A stretch of 24,885 bases of DNA from Planctomycetota bacterium (GCA_020425885.1 JAGQRA010000633.1:1-24885); one strand, 5' to 3'; shown: positions 8,628 to 17,143, counted from the stretch's first letter. The notes: generated by a model from the letters alone, not told the origin. Numbers and translations: made by a program.

Positions 8628-9856
8628 CGAGGCTGCAGCGGGATCTGGACGTTGATCGCCGGGCCGGTGTTGTCGGGGCCGACGATGCAGGCGCAGAACA
8701 TGGTTCGAGGTCGCCCGTCGGCGTCGAACAACAGCTGTGGGCGTTCGAGATTGCGCACCGCCAGCACGGTGTCGTCGGCGAGGCGCAGCTGCTTCTCGGT
8801 GACGAGGGGATGGGCCGCCGGGTGCCACTCGAGTCCGTCGATCGAGGTCAGCAACGCCAGGGCCGGGGTGCCGCCGGTCATGCGGCCGGAGAAGTCCTTG
8901 ACGATGGCGTAGAAACGGTGCCGTCCGGCGTCGTGCCAGACGAACGGATCCTCGGCGCTGGCAAGGCGGCCGTCGTCCATGCGGACATCGAAGACGAAGC
9001 GGTCGAGCGCCGTGAACGGTCCGTCCGGGGCATCGCCGATGGCCACGCCGTGCACGCCACGCCACCTCGGGTCGTAGAGGTTGCCCTTGAAGTAGAGCAG
9101 GTATGAGCCGTCCGCCGGTCGTCGCACCACCGAAGGATTGACGACGATCATGTTGTCGGGCAGCGGAACGGTGCCCGGCGGCGATGGCGCGATGACGTCC
9201 TTCGCCTTGACGCGCGTGCGCGGCCCGAGCAGCGGGCGATCGGGGCGGTCGAAGCGGCCGGCGGCGAGATCGGCGACGGTCGCGGCCGAGACGACGCCGA
9301 CCTGCTGCACCTGCTGGATGCGGTTGCGGTCGTTCAGGCTGGCGCCCGGTGATCCCTCGGGCTGCGGCCCGGGATCGTACGAGCCGATGTAGTAGAGGTA
9401 GACGCGGTCGCCGAAGCGACGCACGTGCGGATTGTGCACGGTCCGGGCGTCCCACGCCTTCGGGTCGCCGTCATGCAACCTGCCGCGCAGCACGACGCCG
9501 GTGAACTCGTAGCCGTGGTCGGGATGGTCGGACACGGCGTGCGCGATCTCCGAGGACAGCAACCACTCGTCGGCGAAGCCGCGGCTTTCGGGACCGGCAC
9601 GAAATCTGGACACGAACATGTGATAGCGGCCGTCTTCGCCGCGGATCACCGACCCGCCCCAGACGTGCCGATCTTCGGCGCGGAGCACGGCAGGGCCGTC
9701 GATGGTCACGCCCTTGCCGCCGCCGGAGACGGCGCCGGCGAGCGTGCCGAGCATGCCGTGCAGGTCGAGGTCGTCTGCGGCCGGGGTCAGCGCCTGCGCG
9801 TGACCGACGGTGATGAGCAGGCACAGTTGGCCGGTCGCCAGCATCAGGTGTCGCAT
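8624..9856 (-). CDS. Secreted five-bladed beta-propeller protein, glycoside hydrolase family 43/117-like
   Basis: A 410-residue protein with a signal peptide (MRHLMLATGQLCLLITVGHA, cleavage near HAQA). It has propeller-type motifs seen in GH43/GH117-like arabinanase-fold proteins: VWGGSVIRGEDGRYHMFVSRF (a Trp-Gly then Asp-Gly blade start), NPHVRRFGDRVYLYYIGSYD, NPSVVRRPADGSYLLYFKG, SAEDPFVWHDAGRHRFYAIVKD and ERPQLLFDADGRP. The acidic residues at blade starts fit a glycosidase active site, but I cannot assign catalytic residues or a family number with certainty. It overlaps the sulfatase by four bases, so the two are almost certainly co-expressed and act in sequence on a sulfated glycan outside the cytoplasm. 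An in-frame ATG at 9898 would add 14 residues before the signal peptide and is unlikely. Confidence 0.78.
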   Translation of the reverse strand: MRHLMLATGQLCLLITVGHAQALTPAADDLDLHGMLGTLAGAVSGGGKGVTIDGPAVLRAEDRHVWGGSVIRGEDGRYHMFVSRFRAGPESRGFADEWLLSSEIAHAVSDHPDHGYEFTGVVLRGRLHDGDPKAWDARTVHNPHVRRFGDRVYLYYIGSYDPGPQPEGSPGASLNDRNRIQQVQQVGVVSAATVADLAAGRFDRPDRPLLGPRTRVKAKDVIAPSPPGTVPLPDNMIVVNPSVVRRPADGSYLLYFKGNLYDPRWRGVHGVAIGDAPDGPFTALDRFVFDVRMDDGRLASAEDPFVWHDAGRHRFYAIVKDFSGRMTGGTPALALLTSIDGLEWHPAAHPLVTEKQLRLADDTVLAVRNLERPQLLFDADGRPRTMFCACIVGPDNTGPAINVQIPLQPR

Positions 9857-9981
9857 CGTGTCGAGTTGTAGCGCGCCGCCGGCACCCATGCCCGGCATAC
9901 GACGTGTCCTTGCCGTCGCCGTCTAGGGGCGGCCGCGGATGCCATCAAGTGGTCTCGGAGGGGCTGCCGAAAACCCCTGCG

Positions 9982-11016
9982 ATGTCCTCGGTTTCGACAC
10001 TACCCCGGGTGTGGGCGGCGGTCGTGATGGCGGCCCTGTCTGGTTCGGGTTTCGCCCGGGCACAGGATCCGGGGTTGGTCGATCCCCAGCATGGCGTCTT
10101 CGCCGCGTTCCCGGCCGCCGACAGCTACCGCGTGATCGTGCGCGATGTGGACGCCGAGGCCCGCAAGAGCATCGAGGCGCTGCTGCCGTTCCGGGTCCAC
10201 TTCGACGAGCTGGGCAAGCACTCCCTGTACGTCGCGCTGCGTGGCCGGCGACCGGTGGGCATGATCTACGTCCAACGCGAGGAAAGCGCCTTCGGCCTTG
10301 CCGTCGTCGAGTGGGCGTTCACGTTCGACATGAGGGTGTCGAGCTTCCGCTTCCAGCGGGTTCGCAGTCAGCATCGTCAGGCTCTCGAGCAGTCGGAGTT
10401 CGTCCGGCTGCTGAAGGGTCGCACCCGGGAGGAGCTCACCGTGTTGCTCGGGGTGAACGGACAGTTGCGTGAGCCGGCCAAGGGCGTCGGTGAGGAGGCG
10501 CAGGAACTCGCATCGGCAGTCGTCAGGTCCGGCGCCAAGTCGATGGCCGTTCTCGATGCCGTATGGGCGTCGGAGATCGCGAAGCTGCATGACATGGCCA
10601 CCGGGCTGCAGGCGTTCCCGCAGGCGGTGAGTTTCCGCCGCGTCCTGCCGCAGCCGGCGACCACCCCGGATGCCGATGTTGCCGAGGCGAAGGCCGCCGA
10701 GGTGTTGATCGCGATCCGGGCCTTCGGAGCGAATTCGAAACCGTTGGGGACCACCGCCGACATCCGGATGGACTGTGGGAATGGCACGACCGTCGTCAGC
10801 TGGGTGCTCGACGCCGACGACCAGGTGATCCGGGTCGATGTCGCGCCCGATGCGCCAGGTGCCTTCCGGGCCGCATGCAGCGACGCCATGCGCAAGCCGC
10901 TCGAGGTGGTCGCCTGCCGGCAGGATGCGATCGGCGTTGCGATGAAGCTGCTCGGGCGACGGCTGGCTCCGAGCCCGGAGCCGATTCCGAGCCCGGAGCC
11001 GAGGCCGGGACGGTGA
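9982..11016 (+). CDS. Secreted protein with degenerate FMN-binding-like domain
   Basis: A 344-residue protein that I recognise only weakly. A signal peptide (LPRVWAAVVMAALSGSGFARA) directs it out of the cytoplasm. Residues ~35-160 read like the FMN_bind fold of NqrC/RnfG: GMIYVQREESAFGLAVVEWA, then RVSSFRFQRVRS, then FVRLLKGRTREEL. After this comes SGAKSMAVLDAV (S183-K186), which resembles the SGAT...AV motif whose Thr carries covalent FMN; here Lys replaces it, so flavin attachment is not expected. The C-terminal half (~230-330) is unassigned. The last 15 residues hold a Pro-Glu repeat. The ATG at 9982 is chosen for the signal peptide; a GGAGGGG lies about 18 bases upstream, further than usual. 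Only four bases separate it from the histidine kinase, so it may be the kinase's periplasmic partner. Confidence 0.65.
   Translation: MSSVSTLPRVWAAVVMAALSGSGFARAQDPGLVDPQHGVFAAFPAADSYRVIVRDVDAEARKSIEALLPFRVHFDELGKHSLYVALRGRRPVGMIYVQREESAFGLAVVEWAFTFDMRVSSFRFQRVRSQHRQALEQSEFVRLLKGRTREELTVLLGVNGQLREPAKGVGEEAQELASAVVRSGAKSMAVLDAVWASEIAKLHDMATGLQAFPQAVSFRRVLPQPATTPDADVAEAKAAEVLIAIRAFGANSKPLGTTADIRMDCGNGTTVVSWVLDADDQVIRVDVAPDAPGAFRAACSDAMRKPLEVVACRQDAIGVAMKLLGRRLAPSPEPIPSPEPRPGR
10969..11002. repeat. Tandem 18-bp repeat, two copies, in the 3' end of the secreted-protein gene
   Basis: The 16 bases CCGAGCCCGGAGCCGA occur at 10969-10984 and again at 10987-11002, in phase with the reading frame. They encode the PSPEP repeats at the C-terminus of the FMN-binding-like protein. 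The proline-rich tail is likely flexible and prone to copy-number change. Confidence 0.8.
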
Positions 11017-11020
11017 GTCC

Positions 11021-13825
11021 GTGAACATCAAGGTACACACCAGCTTGGTCCTGACCGCGTGCACGCTCACGGGTCTGGTGCTGGGTGCCTACCTCGTCGA
11101 TCGCTACCGCCAGGTCGATGTCGGCATGGCCGAGGTCGGCGAGACCTCGGTCACGCTGCGCAACTGCGAGCTGCTCACCAAGGCCGTCGGCCAGTGGCTG
11201 ATCGTCAACGATCTGGTGCTGTACCAGGGCGAGAGCACCATGCTCAAGGTGTCGATCCGGAACGCCGGCAGCCTGCGCGAGCTGCTCGCCGACATCTCGT
11301 CGGCCCCGGCCTTCTTCGAGCATGGCCGGGCGGTGGAGACGCTGCGGGAGACCGTGAAGCAGATCGAGACCAAGATCCTGGCGAGCCGGGATCTCACCGG
11401 CACGGACCGGCTCACGCGCCTGGCCGAGTTGGCGGAGGAGACGCAACCGCTGTCGGACCGTCTGTTCCGTGACGTCGGCGAGTTGAACGACGCGCTGCAG
11501 ATTCGCGCCGGCCACCGCCAGGAGGACCTGATCGATCAGGAGAGGTCGCTGACCATCCTGGCCTGGCTGGTGGCGATCCTCTACTTCGGCGTCGTCTGGT
11601 TGTGCTGGCTGTGGATCGTCCATCGGGTCGTCGTGCCGATCGAAGGCCTCAGCGCGGCAGCAGGGCGTGCCGACCACGACGGGCGCGAGTTCGTGCTGCC
11701 GCAGACGGGGCCGGACGAGGTTCGGCAGCTGACGCAGAACATCTCGAGCTTCGTCCTCAAGCTGCAGCGCGCCAAGGCCGGCACCGAGGAGGAGGTGCGG
11801 CAACGTACCGCCGAGCTGGTGCAGGCCAACAGGGCGAAGGGGCAGTTCCTGGCCACGATGTCGCACGAGCTGCGCACCCCGCTCAACGGCATCATCAACA
11901 TGAACGAGCTGATCCTCGAGACGCAGCTCGATCAGGAACAGACGAGCTTCGCCAGGACGGCCAAGAGTGCGGCCGAGGCGCTGCTGGCCCTGATCAACGA
12001 CATCCTCGACTTCTCCAAGATCGAGGCCCGCAAGCTCGACCTGGAGAACGTCCAGTTCGATCTGCGGAGCGTCGTCGACGCCTCCGTGGAGATCCTCACC
12101 GGAGTCGCGGAGTCCAAGGGCCTGGAGATCCAGGCGGTGGTCGACGCCGAGGTTCCGGTGCTCGTGACCGGCGATCCGACGCGCTTGCGCCAGGTGCTGA
12201 TCAACCTGCTCAACAACGCCCTGAAGTTCACCGCGGAGGGCGGCGTGAGCACGCACGTCAGCGCGATCGGCAGTCACGAGGGCGGCGCGATGTTGCGCTT
12301 CGAGGTTCGCGACACCGGCATCGGCATCCCGGAGGAAAGGCGGGCGTCGCTGTTCCGCGCCTTCGAGCAGGTCGACTCGTCGACGACGCGCAAGTACGGA
12401 GGCACGGGTCTGGGGCTCGCCATCTGCCGCGAATTGACGGCCCTGATGGGTGGCGAGATCAGCGTCGACAGCGTCGAGGGGGAAGGTTCGACGTTCTGGT
12501 TCACATCACGGCTGGGCACGGTCGAGACTCGGGCGCCGGAGCCGGTCGACGTCGGTGATCGCGGCGTGGTCATCGTGTCCCGTCGACCGAACCTCGCGGC
12601 GCGCATCGTGCAGCAGCTGCGGATGCTCGGGATGCAGCAGACCGCGATCCTCACGGTCGATGACCTGGTCGAGTTCGACCCCGGCACGCGCAGTTGGTTC
12701 GCGATCATCGATCCTTACTCGCGTGACGATGGCGGCTTCGACGACGTCGGGCGGGCGCGCGCGAATCACGGCATCCTCGGTTCTGGCATCGCCGTGCTCG
12801 ATCACTGGATGCGCCACTGGCCCGGCAGCCTGGGGACGCCTCCCGGCGATGTCACCAAGCTCCTGGAGCCGACGACGGTCGACGGCTTGCGTGGCTGGCT
12901 GGTTGGCGAGGTGGTTCCTGTTCCCGTCATGCCCGAGGCCGAGGGGTGTGTGGCGAACCGGGAATCGGCGCCGTCGATGGCGTCGGCGCCGAGCCCGACC
13001 GGCCGCACGACGATCCTCGTCGTCGAGGATACCGAGGTCAACCAGCGTGTCGTGACGTCGGTGCTTGCGCGCGGCGGCTACGACGTCGTCGTCGCCGGCG
13101 ACGGCCTGCAGGCGGTCGAGGCCTTCGAACGGCAGGCCTTCGATCTCGTCCTGATGGACTGCCAGATGCCGGTCATGGACGGCCTCGAGGCGACTCGGCG
13201 AATCCGGGCCTTGGAGCTGGAGCGGACGGCCAGCTCGTCGGTGCCGTTGCATGTGCCGATCATCGCCCTGACCGCCAACGCGCAGGACGGCTTCGATCGC
13301 GAGTGTCTCGCGGCCGGCATGGATCGGTTCCTGTCGAAGCCGTGCCGGCGGCAACCGCTGCTCGCCGCGATCGAGGAGTGCCTGGCCGGCAAGCGCGGCG
13401 GGGCGAGTGCCGAGGATCGGGTCGCGCCGCGCATCCTGGTGGCCGATGACGACGCGATCAATCGCAAGGTCGCGGAGAGCGTTCTGGGCCGCGCCGGCTA
13501 CCGGATCGTGCTGGTCGAGAACGGTCAGGAAGCGGTCGATCGCGCCACGGCCGAGCCGTTCGACCTGGTGTTGATGGACTGCCAGATGCCGGTCCTGAAC
13601 GGCCTCGAGGCGAGTCGGCAGATCCGCGAGCTCGAGGCCGCGGGTGGCCTGGCCGGGCAAGGCACGCGGCGCCTGCCGATCGTCGCCCTGACGGGGAACG
13701 TGCAGGCGTCCGATCGGGCCGATGTCAGCGACGCCGGCATGGATGAGTTCGTCGCCAAGCCGTTCCGACCGAAGGATCTGCTCGAGGTCGTCGCCAGACT
13801 CGCCGGACCCGGCGGTACGCAGTGA
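11021..13825 (+). CDS. Hybrid histidine kinase with one degenerate and two intact receiver domains
   Basis: A 934-residue membrane sensor kinase. TM1 is at ~7-27, followed by a periplasmic helical region to ~170, TM2 at ~175-198 (LAWLVAILYFGVVWLCWLWI) and a HAMP-like segment. The dimerisation/phosphoacceptor helix is MSHELRTPLNGI with His282. The ATP-binding domain has the N box (LINLLNNALKF), G1 (RDTGIGIPEE) and G2 (KYGGTGLGLAICREL). Residues ~510-640 look like a receiver that lost its acidic pair and lysine. Two intact receivers follow with phosphoacceptors Asp713 and Asp853 (each in LVLMDCQMPV). There is no HPt or DNA-binding output domain, so a separate phosphotransfer partner or response regulator must exist elsewhere. 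The GTG start lies four bases after the preceding stop, so it is in an operon with the secreted FMN-binding-like protein. Regulation of the downstream export genes is inferred from position only. Confidence 0.93.
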   Translation: MNIKVHTSLVLTACTLTGLVLGAYLVDRYRQVDVGMAEVGETSVTLRNCELLTKAVGQWLIVNDLVLYQGESTMLKVSIRNAGSLRELLADISSAPAFFEHGRAVETLRETVKQIETKILASRDLTGTDRLTRLAELAEETQPLSDRLFRDVGELNDALQIRAGHRQEDLIDQERSLTILAWLVAILYFGVVWLCWLWIVHRVVVPIEGLSAAAGRADHDGREFVLPQTGPDEVRQLTQNISSFVLKLQRAKAGTEEEVRQRTAELVQANRAKGQFLATMSHELRTPLNGIINMNELILETQLDQEQTSFARTAKSAAEALLALINDILDFSKIEARKLDLENVQFDLRSVVDASVEILTGVAESKGLEIQAVVDAEVPVLVTGDPTRLRQVLINLLNNALKFTAEGGVSTHVSAIGSHEGGAMLRFEVRDTGIGIPEERRASLFRAFEQVDSSTTRKYGGTGLGLAICRELTALMGGEISVDSVEGEGSTFWFTSRLGTVETRAPEPVDVGDRGVVIVSRRPNLAARIVQQLRMLGMQQTAILTVDDLVEFDPGTRSWFAIIDPYSRDDGGFDDVGRARANHGILGSGIAVLDHWMRHWPGSLGTPPGDVTKLLEPTTVDGLRGWLVGEVVPVPVMPEAEGCVANRESAPSMASAPSPTGRTTILVVEDTEVNQRVVTSVLARGGYDVVVAGDGLQAVEAFERQAFDLVLMDCQMPVMDGLEATRRIRALELERTASSSVPLHVPIIALTANAQDGFDRECLAAGMDRFLSKPCRRQPLLAAIEECLAGKRGGASAEDRVAPRILVADDDAINRKVAESVLGRAGYRIVLVENGQEAVDRATAEPFDLVLMDCQMPVLNGLEASRQIRELEAAGGLAGQGTRRLPIVALTGNVQASDRADVSDAGMDEFVAKPFRPKDLLEVVARLAGPGGTQ

Positions 13826-14009
13826 TCACGCGGGCGGAGCGATCGGGGGATTCTTCGGGGTCAGAGGGGGCGCGGGTCGGGGCTGCGCCACGACCTGAGG
13901 CGTGCCGCTGGTGTGGAGTTCCTGGACACCGCTGCTCTTCAGTTCCGAGCCGCGCCAATCCGATGGTCTTCCCCAGGATGGGCGCAAAAGGCGACAAAGG
14001 AGCCTGACA

Positions 14010-14885
14010 ATGAGAGTCTGTTCATTGAGAGGCGGGATGGCTGCGATCGTGGGGCTGGTGCTGGCCGGTACGGCTGGTTCCTCGAGCCGGGCTGCGGTGC
14101 ACGACCCGCAGGAGCCGGTTCGACTGGTCGGCCTTACCGTCGCCAGTCATCTCGCGGCGATCGCCGCCGAACAGAGCGGGACGATCGTCGAGATGCAGGC
14201 CAAGGAAGGTGACGAGATCGATGTCGGCGATGTGCTGTTCCAGCTCAGCAGTCGCCTGCAGCAGCTCGAGGTCGATCGTCTGCAGGCTCTGGTCGACTCG
14301 GATCTCGAACACGAGAAGGCATCGGCCAGTCTCGACCATGCCAAGAAGCGCGCCGAGCGGGTCGGAGCCCTGATGCAGAAGGAGATCTCGGCCGAGTCGG
14401 CTGCGCTCGAGGTCGAACTCGAGTCCGAGCTCGCCAGGCTGTCGCTGGGCAAGGTCGAGTTCGAGCGGACGCTGCTCCAGAACGAGCTGATGCAGGCGCG
14501 CGAGAAGCTGGCGCAGCGGACCCTGCGCAGTCCTTTGAAGGGCACCGTGACCCGGCGCTTCAAGCAGCAAGGGGAGACCGCGGACCAGCTCGAACCGGTC
14601 GTCGAGGTCATGTCGTTGAACCCCCTGCTGGTGCAGTTCGAGTGTCCCGTGGCTCGAGAGAACATGTTCCCGCTCGGCGGAGTCGTGCGGGTCAGGCCGA
14701 CCATCGGCGAGCACGAGCCACGCCTGGCGACGATCGTCCATGTCTCGCTGCAGGCGGCCGTGGCGGGGCATACGTTCTCGATTCGTGCCTCGCTGCCCAA
14801 CGACGATCCGATGTGGCGCGCCGGGTTGAAGATGGAGGTCGAATCCGTGGCTCCGACCCAGGCCAAGCCACCGGGAGGGAAGTAG
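14010..14885 (+). CDS. Periplasmic adaptor (membrane fusion protein, HlyD/RND adaptor type)
   Basis: A 291-residue secreted adaptor. A signal peptide (MAAIVGLVLAGTAGSSSRAA) is followed by the first lipoyl half-motif (EQSGTIVEMQAKEGDEIDVG), an alpha-helical hairpin (~85-170, strongly charged coiled coil), the second lipoyl half (LRSPLKGTVTRRFKQQGE) and a short beta-barrel domain (NPLLVQFECPVARENM). It is shorter than usual RND adaptors (350-400 residues), so the membrane-proximal domain may be reduced. The start is well supported: AAAGGAG at 13996-14002 sits seven bases before the ATG. The 184-bp gap after the kinase gene could hold its own promoter. No RND pump or ABC transporter is adjacent. 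It probably works with the two membrane-embedded HlyD-type proteins that follow, as part of one envelope-spanning assembly. Confidence 0.87.
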   Translation: MRVCSLRGGMAAIVGLVLAGTAGSSSRAAVHDPQEPVRLVGLTVASHLAAIAAEQSGTIVEMQAKEGDEIDVGDVLFQLSSRLQQLEVDRLQALVDSDLEHEKASASLDHAKKRAERVGALMQKEISAESAALEVELESELARLSLGKVEFERTLLQNELMQAREKLAQRTLRSPLKGTVTRRFKQQGETADQLEPVVEVMSLNPLLVQFECPVARENMFPLGGVVRVRPTIGEHEPRLATIVHVSLQAAVAGHTFSIRASLPNDDPMWRAGLKMEVESVAPTQAKPPGGK

Positions 14886-14888
14886 CCG

Positions 14889-15290
14889 ATGGCCAGAAAG
14901 CTGGGCAAAGACGTCATGATGGACAGCCAGGAGAAGCAGCAGCTGCTCGAACAGCTGCAGCTCGCGAAGTCCGTCTCGATGAGCACGGTTCGTGCCTTCT
15001 CGGGCGTGGCGGTTCCCGTCACCATTCGGCCGGCGGACTCGATGGCGCGTGAGCGCACGGTCGCCGAGGGCACCACGCGCGAGCTGCACAGCCGCAGCGT
15101 CGTGATCGAGGTGACGCGGCCGGTCGCCATCGGCGCGTTCTACGAGATCGAACTCTCCGGCATGTCACTCGGCCTGCCGGTCGTGTTCGGCAGGTGCGAC
15201 CACATCACGATGCTGGCGGAGGACCGCTTCGAAGCCAGGCTCCAATTCCTGCAGCCAGTGACCCTGCCCGAGCCCGACTGCGAGGACTGA
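14889..15290 (+). CDS. Small PilZ-like protein
   Basis: A 133-residue cytoplasmic protein. Residues ~1-30 form a charged helix (KDVMMDSQEKQQLLEQLQ); the rest is predicted beta-rich, with a PilZ-like end (FYEIELSGMSLGL, then RFEARLQFLQPV). The c-di-GMP signature motifs RxxxR and D/NxSxxG are not visible, so if it is PilZ it is of the non-canonical type and may only mediate protein contacts. It begins three bases after the adaptor stop, with a GGGAGG purine run just upstream, and ends 17 bases before the GAF-HlyD gene, so it is part of the same operon. A cytosolic adaptor or regulator role for the export complex is inferred from this context. A plain hypothetical beta-barrel protein is the alternative. 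Confidence 0.6.
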   Translation: MARKLGKDVMMDSQEKQQLLEQLQLAKSVSMSTVRAFSGVAVPVTIRPADSMARERTVAEGTTRELHSRSVVIEVTRPVAIGAFYEIELSGMSLGLPVVFGRCDHITMLAEDRFEARLQFLQPVTLPEPDCED

Positions 15291-15307
15291 GCTCCACCCC
15301 GCCCGAC

Positions 15308-17143
15308 ATGTTGGACGACACCGAATTCGTGCTGGACGAACCCACCCCGGGCTGGGTGAGCGTGTCGGCACTGCAATGTCGTCTGCGCGAGCTGTTCGCG
15401 AGCAAGTCGACGCATCGGGCGGCGGCGTCCGCGCTGCAGGAGATCGGCGCCCTGCTGGGCGCGGACTACGCGGTCATGCACGCCCGGGTCGGCTTCCAAC
15501 CGGTGTCGGAGGAATGGTCGCACCCCGACTTCGCGCTGCGAGAGAGCCTGCGCGAGCAGGTCAACATCGCGATGATGGCAGCCCTGGAGGCCGACGAGCC
15601 ACGATGCATCAGGATCGGTTCCGACTCCGGCGACATCGCCCTGACCGCCGCCGTGATCTACGGCGCCGACGCCGAGCAGGCCGGCAGCGTCGGCCTGCTG
15701 TTCCGCGATTGCGATCGCGCGCACGCCTTCGAGGCGATGTCCCAGCTCGAGTCGTTGGTCGGTTTCCTGGCGCTCCTGCTGTCGCAGGTTGGCACGACGA
15801 CCACCGCCAAGAGCGCCCCCGAGCTCCTGGGACCGGAGGAGTCGACGAACCCGTTGCGGCTGCTGTTGCAGCTGGTGAGCGAACTCGGCTCGCGCTACGG
15901 GCTCGACCAGATCGCCGTCGGCCTGGTCGACGGCTGCCGGGTGCGGGTGGCCCTGGTCAACAACGAGCTCGACCTGCGGCCGTCGAACCCTGGCGTGAAG
16001 CTCATCCGGGATGCGATGTGCGAGTGTCTCGATGTGGCGGCGCCCATCAGGGTCGGCGGCGGCGCGCGCGGGCCGGAGTTCAGATTGCACGAGGCCTGGC
16101 GGCGGAGTCGCGGCGATGGCGTCGTCGCCAGCGTGCCGCTGACGATCGAGGGTGACACGATCGCGGTCATCGCCATGGCGTCGGCCAACGACGGTGCGTT
16201 GGGCGACGACACGCTGCGCGCCATCGCGCAGGAATTCGAGAGCTACGCCCAGCTGCTGCCGATGGCCCGAATGGCGACGCGTAGCCTGGCCCGGCACGGC
16301 AAGGATGTCCTGGCGGGCGGATGGCGTCGGTTGACGGGGAGTCGGCATCGGTTCGCGATCGTGAGCACGCTGTTGCTGTCCCTGGCCGGGTGGTTGGCGT
16401 TCGGTTCGCTCCACTACAGACTGACCGTCCCGTGCGTCGTTGCCGCCATGGATCGCCGCATCATCTCGTGCCCGCGTGACGGGGTGCTCGCCGAGCTCTA
16501 CGTGCGACCCGGCGATCAGGTGATTCGCGGGCAGCTGCTCGCCGAGCTGGACAGTCATGACGATCAGCTGACCAAGGCCGAGCTCGAGGCCGAAGTCGCC
16601 TCGATCGAGGCCCAGATCGATGTCGCACTCGGCGAATACGACAGCGGCAAGCTGCGGGTGCTGGAAGCGCAACGCGACGGGGTGATGGCCAGGATCGAGG
16701 TCGCGACCACGCGCATCGAATACGCGCACATCCGCGCCCCGCGCGACGGTGTCATCCTGGTCGGCGAGTTGCGCGAGAAGCTCGGCGCCCGGCTGCCGAT
16801 GGGCGAGACGCTGTTCGAGCTGGCGAGGTACGACGGCGCGATGGTGAGGATGTCCGTGCCCGAACAGCTCGTGATGGCGGCGCGCGAGGCCCAGCACCTC
16901 GAGTTCGTCGCGACCGCCACTCCGGACACGCCGCACGTGCTGCGCGCGTTCACGATGGCGCCGGCGAGCAGCACGGAGGAGGGCAAGAACGTGTTCGTGG
17001 CCGAGGCCGAGCTGGCCGAGACCATCGAAGGCCTGCCGCCGGGCGTCGAGGGGTTCGCGCTGCTGGATGTCGGCCCGCGCAATGCGACCTGGGTGCTGAC
17101 CCACCGCATCTTCGATTGGCTCCACCTCAACTTCTGGCTCTAG
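15308..17143 (+). CDS. GAF-type sensor domains fused to a membrane-anchored HlyD-like adaptor
   Basis: A 611-residue fusion. Residues ~20-165 and ~180-325 look like two GAF-type domains: ASALQEIGALLGADYAVM begins the first, and LVSELGSRYGLDQIAVGLVD then VVASVPLTIEGDTIAVIAMA mark the second. One transmembrane helix lies near 347-368 (FAIVSTLLLSLAGWLAFGSL). The periplasmic part has HlyD features: the lipoyl half ISCPRDGVLAELYVRPGDQV, a short hairpin (TKAELEAEVASIEAQID), the second half IRAPRDGVILVGELREKLG, and a beta domain. It ends at WLHLNFWL. The GAF domains therefore sit in the cytosol and the adaptor in the periplasm. The ATG at 15308 is chosen for spacing; it has no clear Shine-Dalgarno sequence. 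The next gene follows after 13 bases. The role as a signal-gated adaptor is inference. Confidence 0.85.
   Translation: MLDDTEFVLDEPTPGWVSVSALQCRLRELFASKSTHRAAASALQEIGALLGADYAVMHARVGFQPVSEEWSHPDFALRESLREQVNIAMMAALEADEPRCIRIGSDSGDIALTAAVIYGADAEQAGSVGLLFRDCDRAHAFEAMSQLESLVGFLALLLSQVGTTTTAKSAPELLGPEESTNPLRLLLQLVSELGSRYGLDQIAVGLVDGCRVRVALVNNELDLRPSNPGVKLIRDAMCECLDVAAPIRVGGGARGPEFRLHEAWRRSRGDGVVASVPLTIEGDTIAVIAMASANDGALGDDTLRAIAQEFESYAQLLPMARMATRSLARHGKDVLAGGWRRLTGSRHRFAIVSTLLLSLAGWLAFGSLHYRLTVPCVVAAMDRRIISCPRDGVLAELYVRPGDQVIRGQLLAELDSHDDQLTKAELEAEVASIEAQIDVALGEYDSGKLRVLEAQRDGVMARIEVATTRIEYAHIRAPRDGVILVGELREKLGARLPMGETLFELARYDGAMVRMSVPEQLVMAAREAQHLEFVATATPDTPHVLRAFTMAPASSTEEGKNVFVAEAELAETIEGLPPGVEGFALLDVGPRNATWVLTHRIFDWLHLNFWL

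Noticed and set aside
13822..14007. Small open frame between the kinase and adaptor genes
   Set aside because: 61 codons, no ribosome-binding site and no recognisable composition; it ends two bases before the adaptor start but resembles GC-rich noise.
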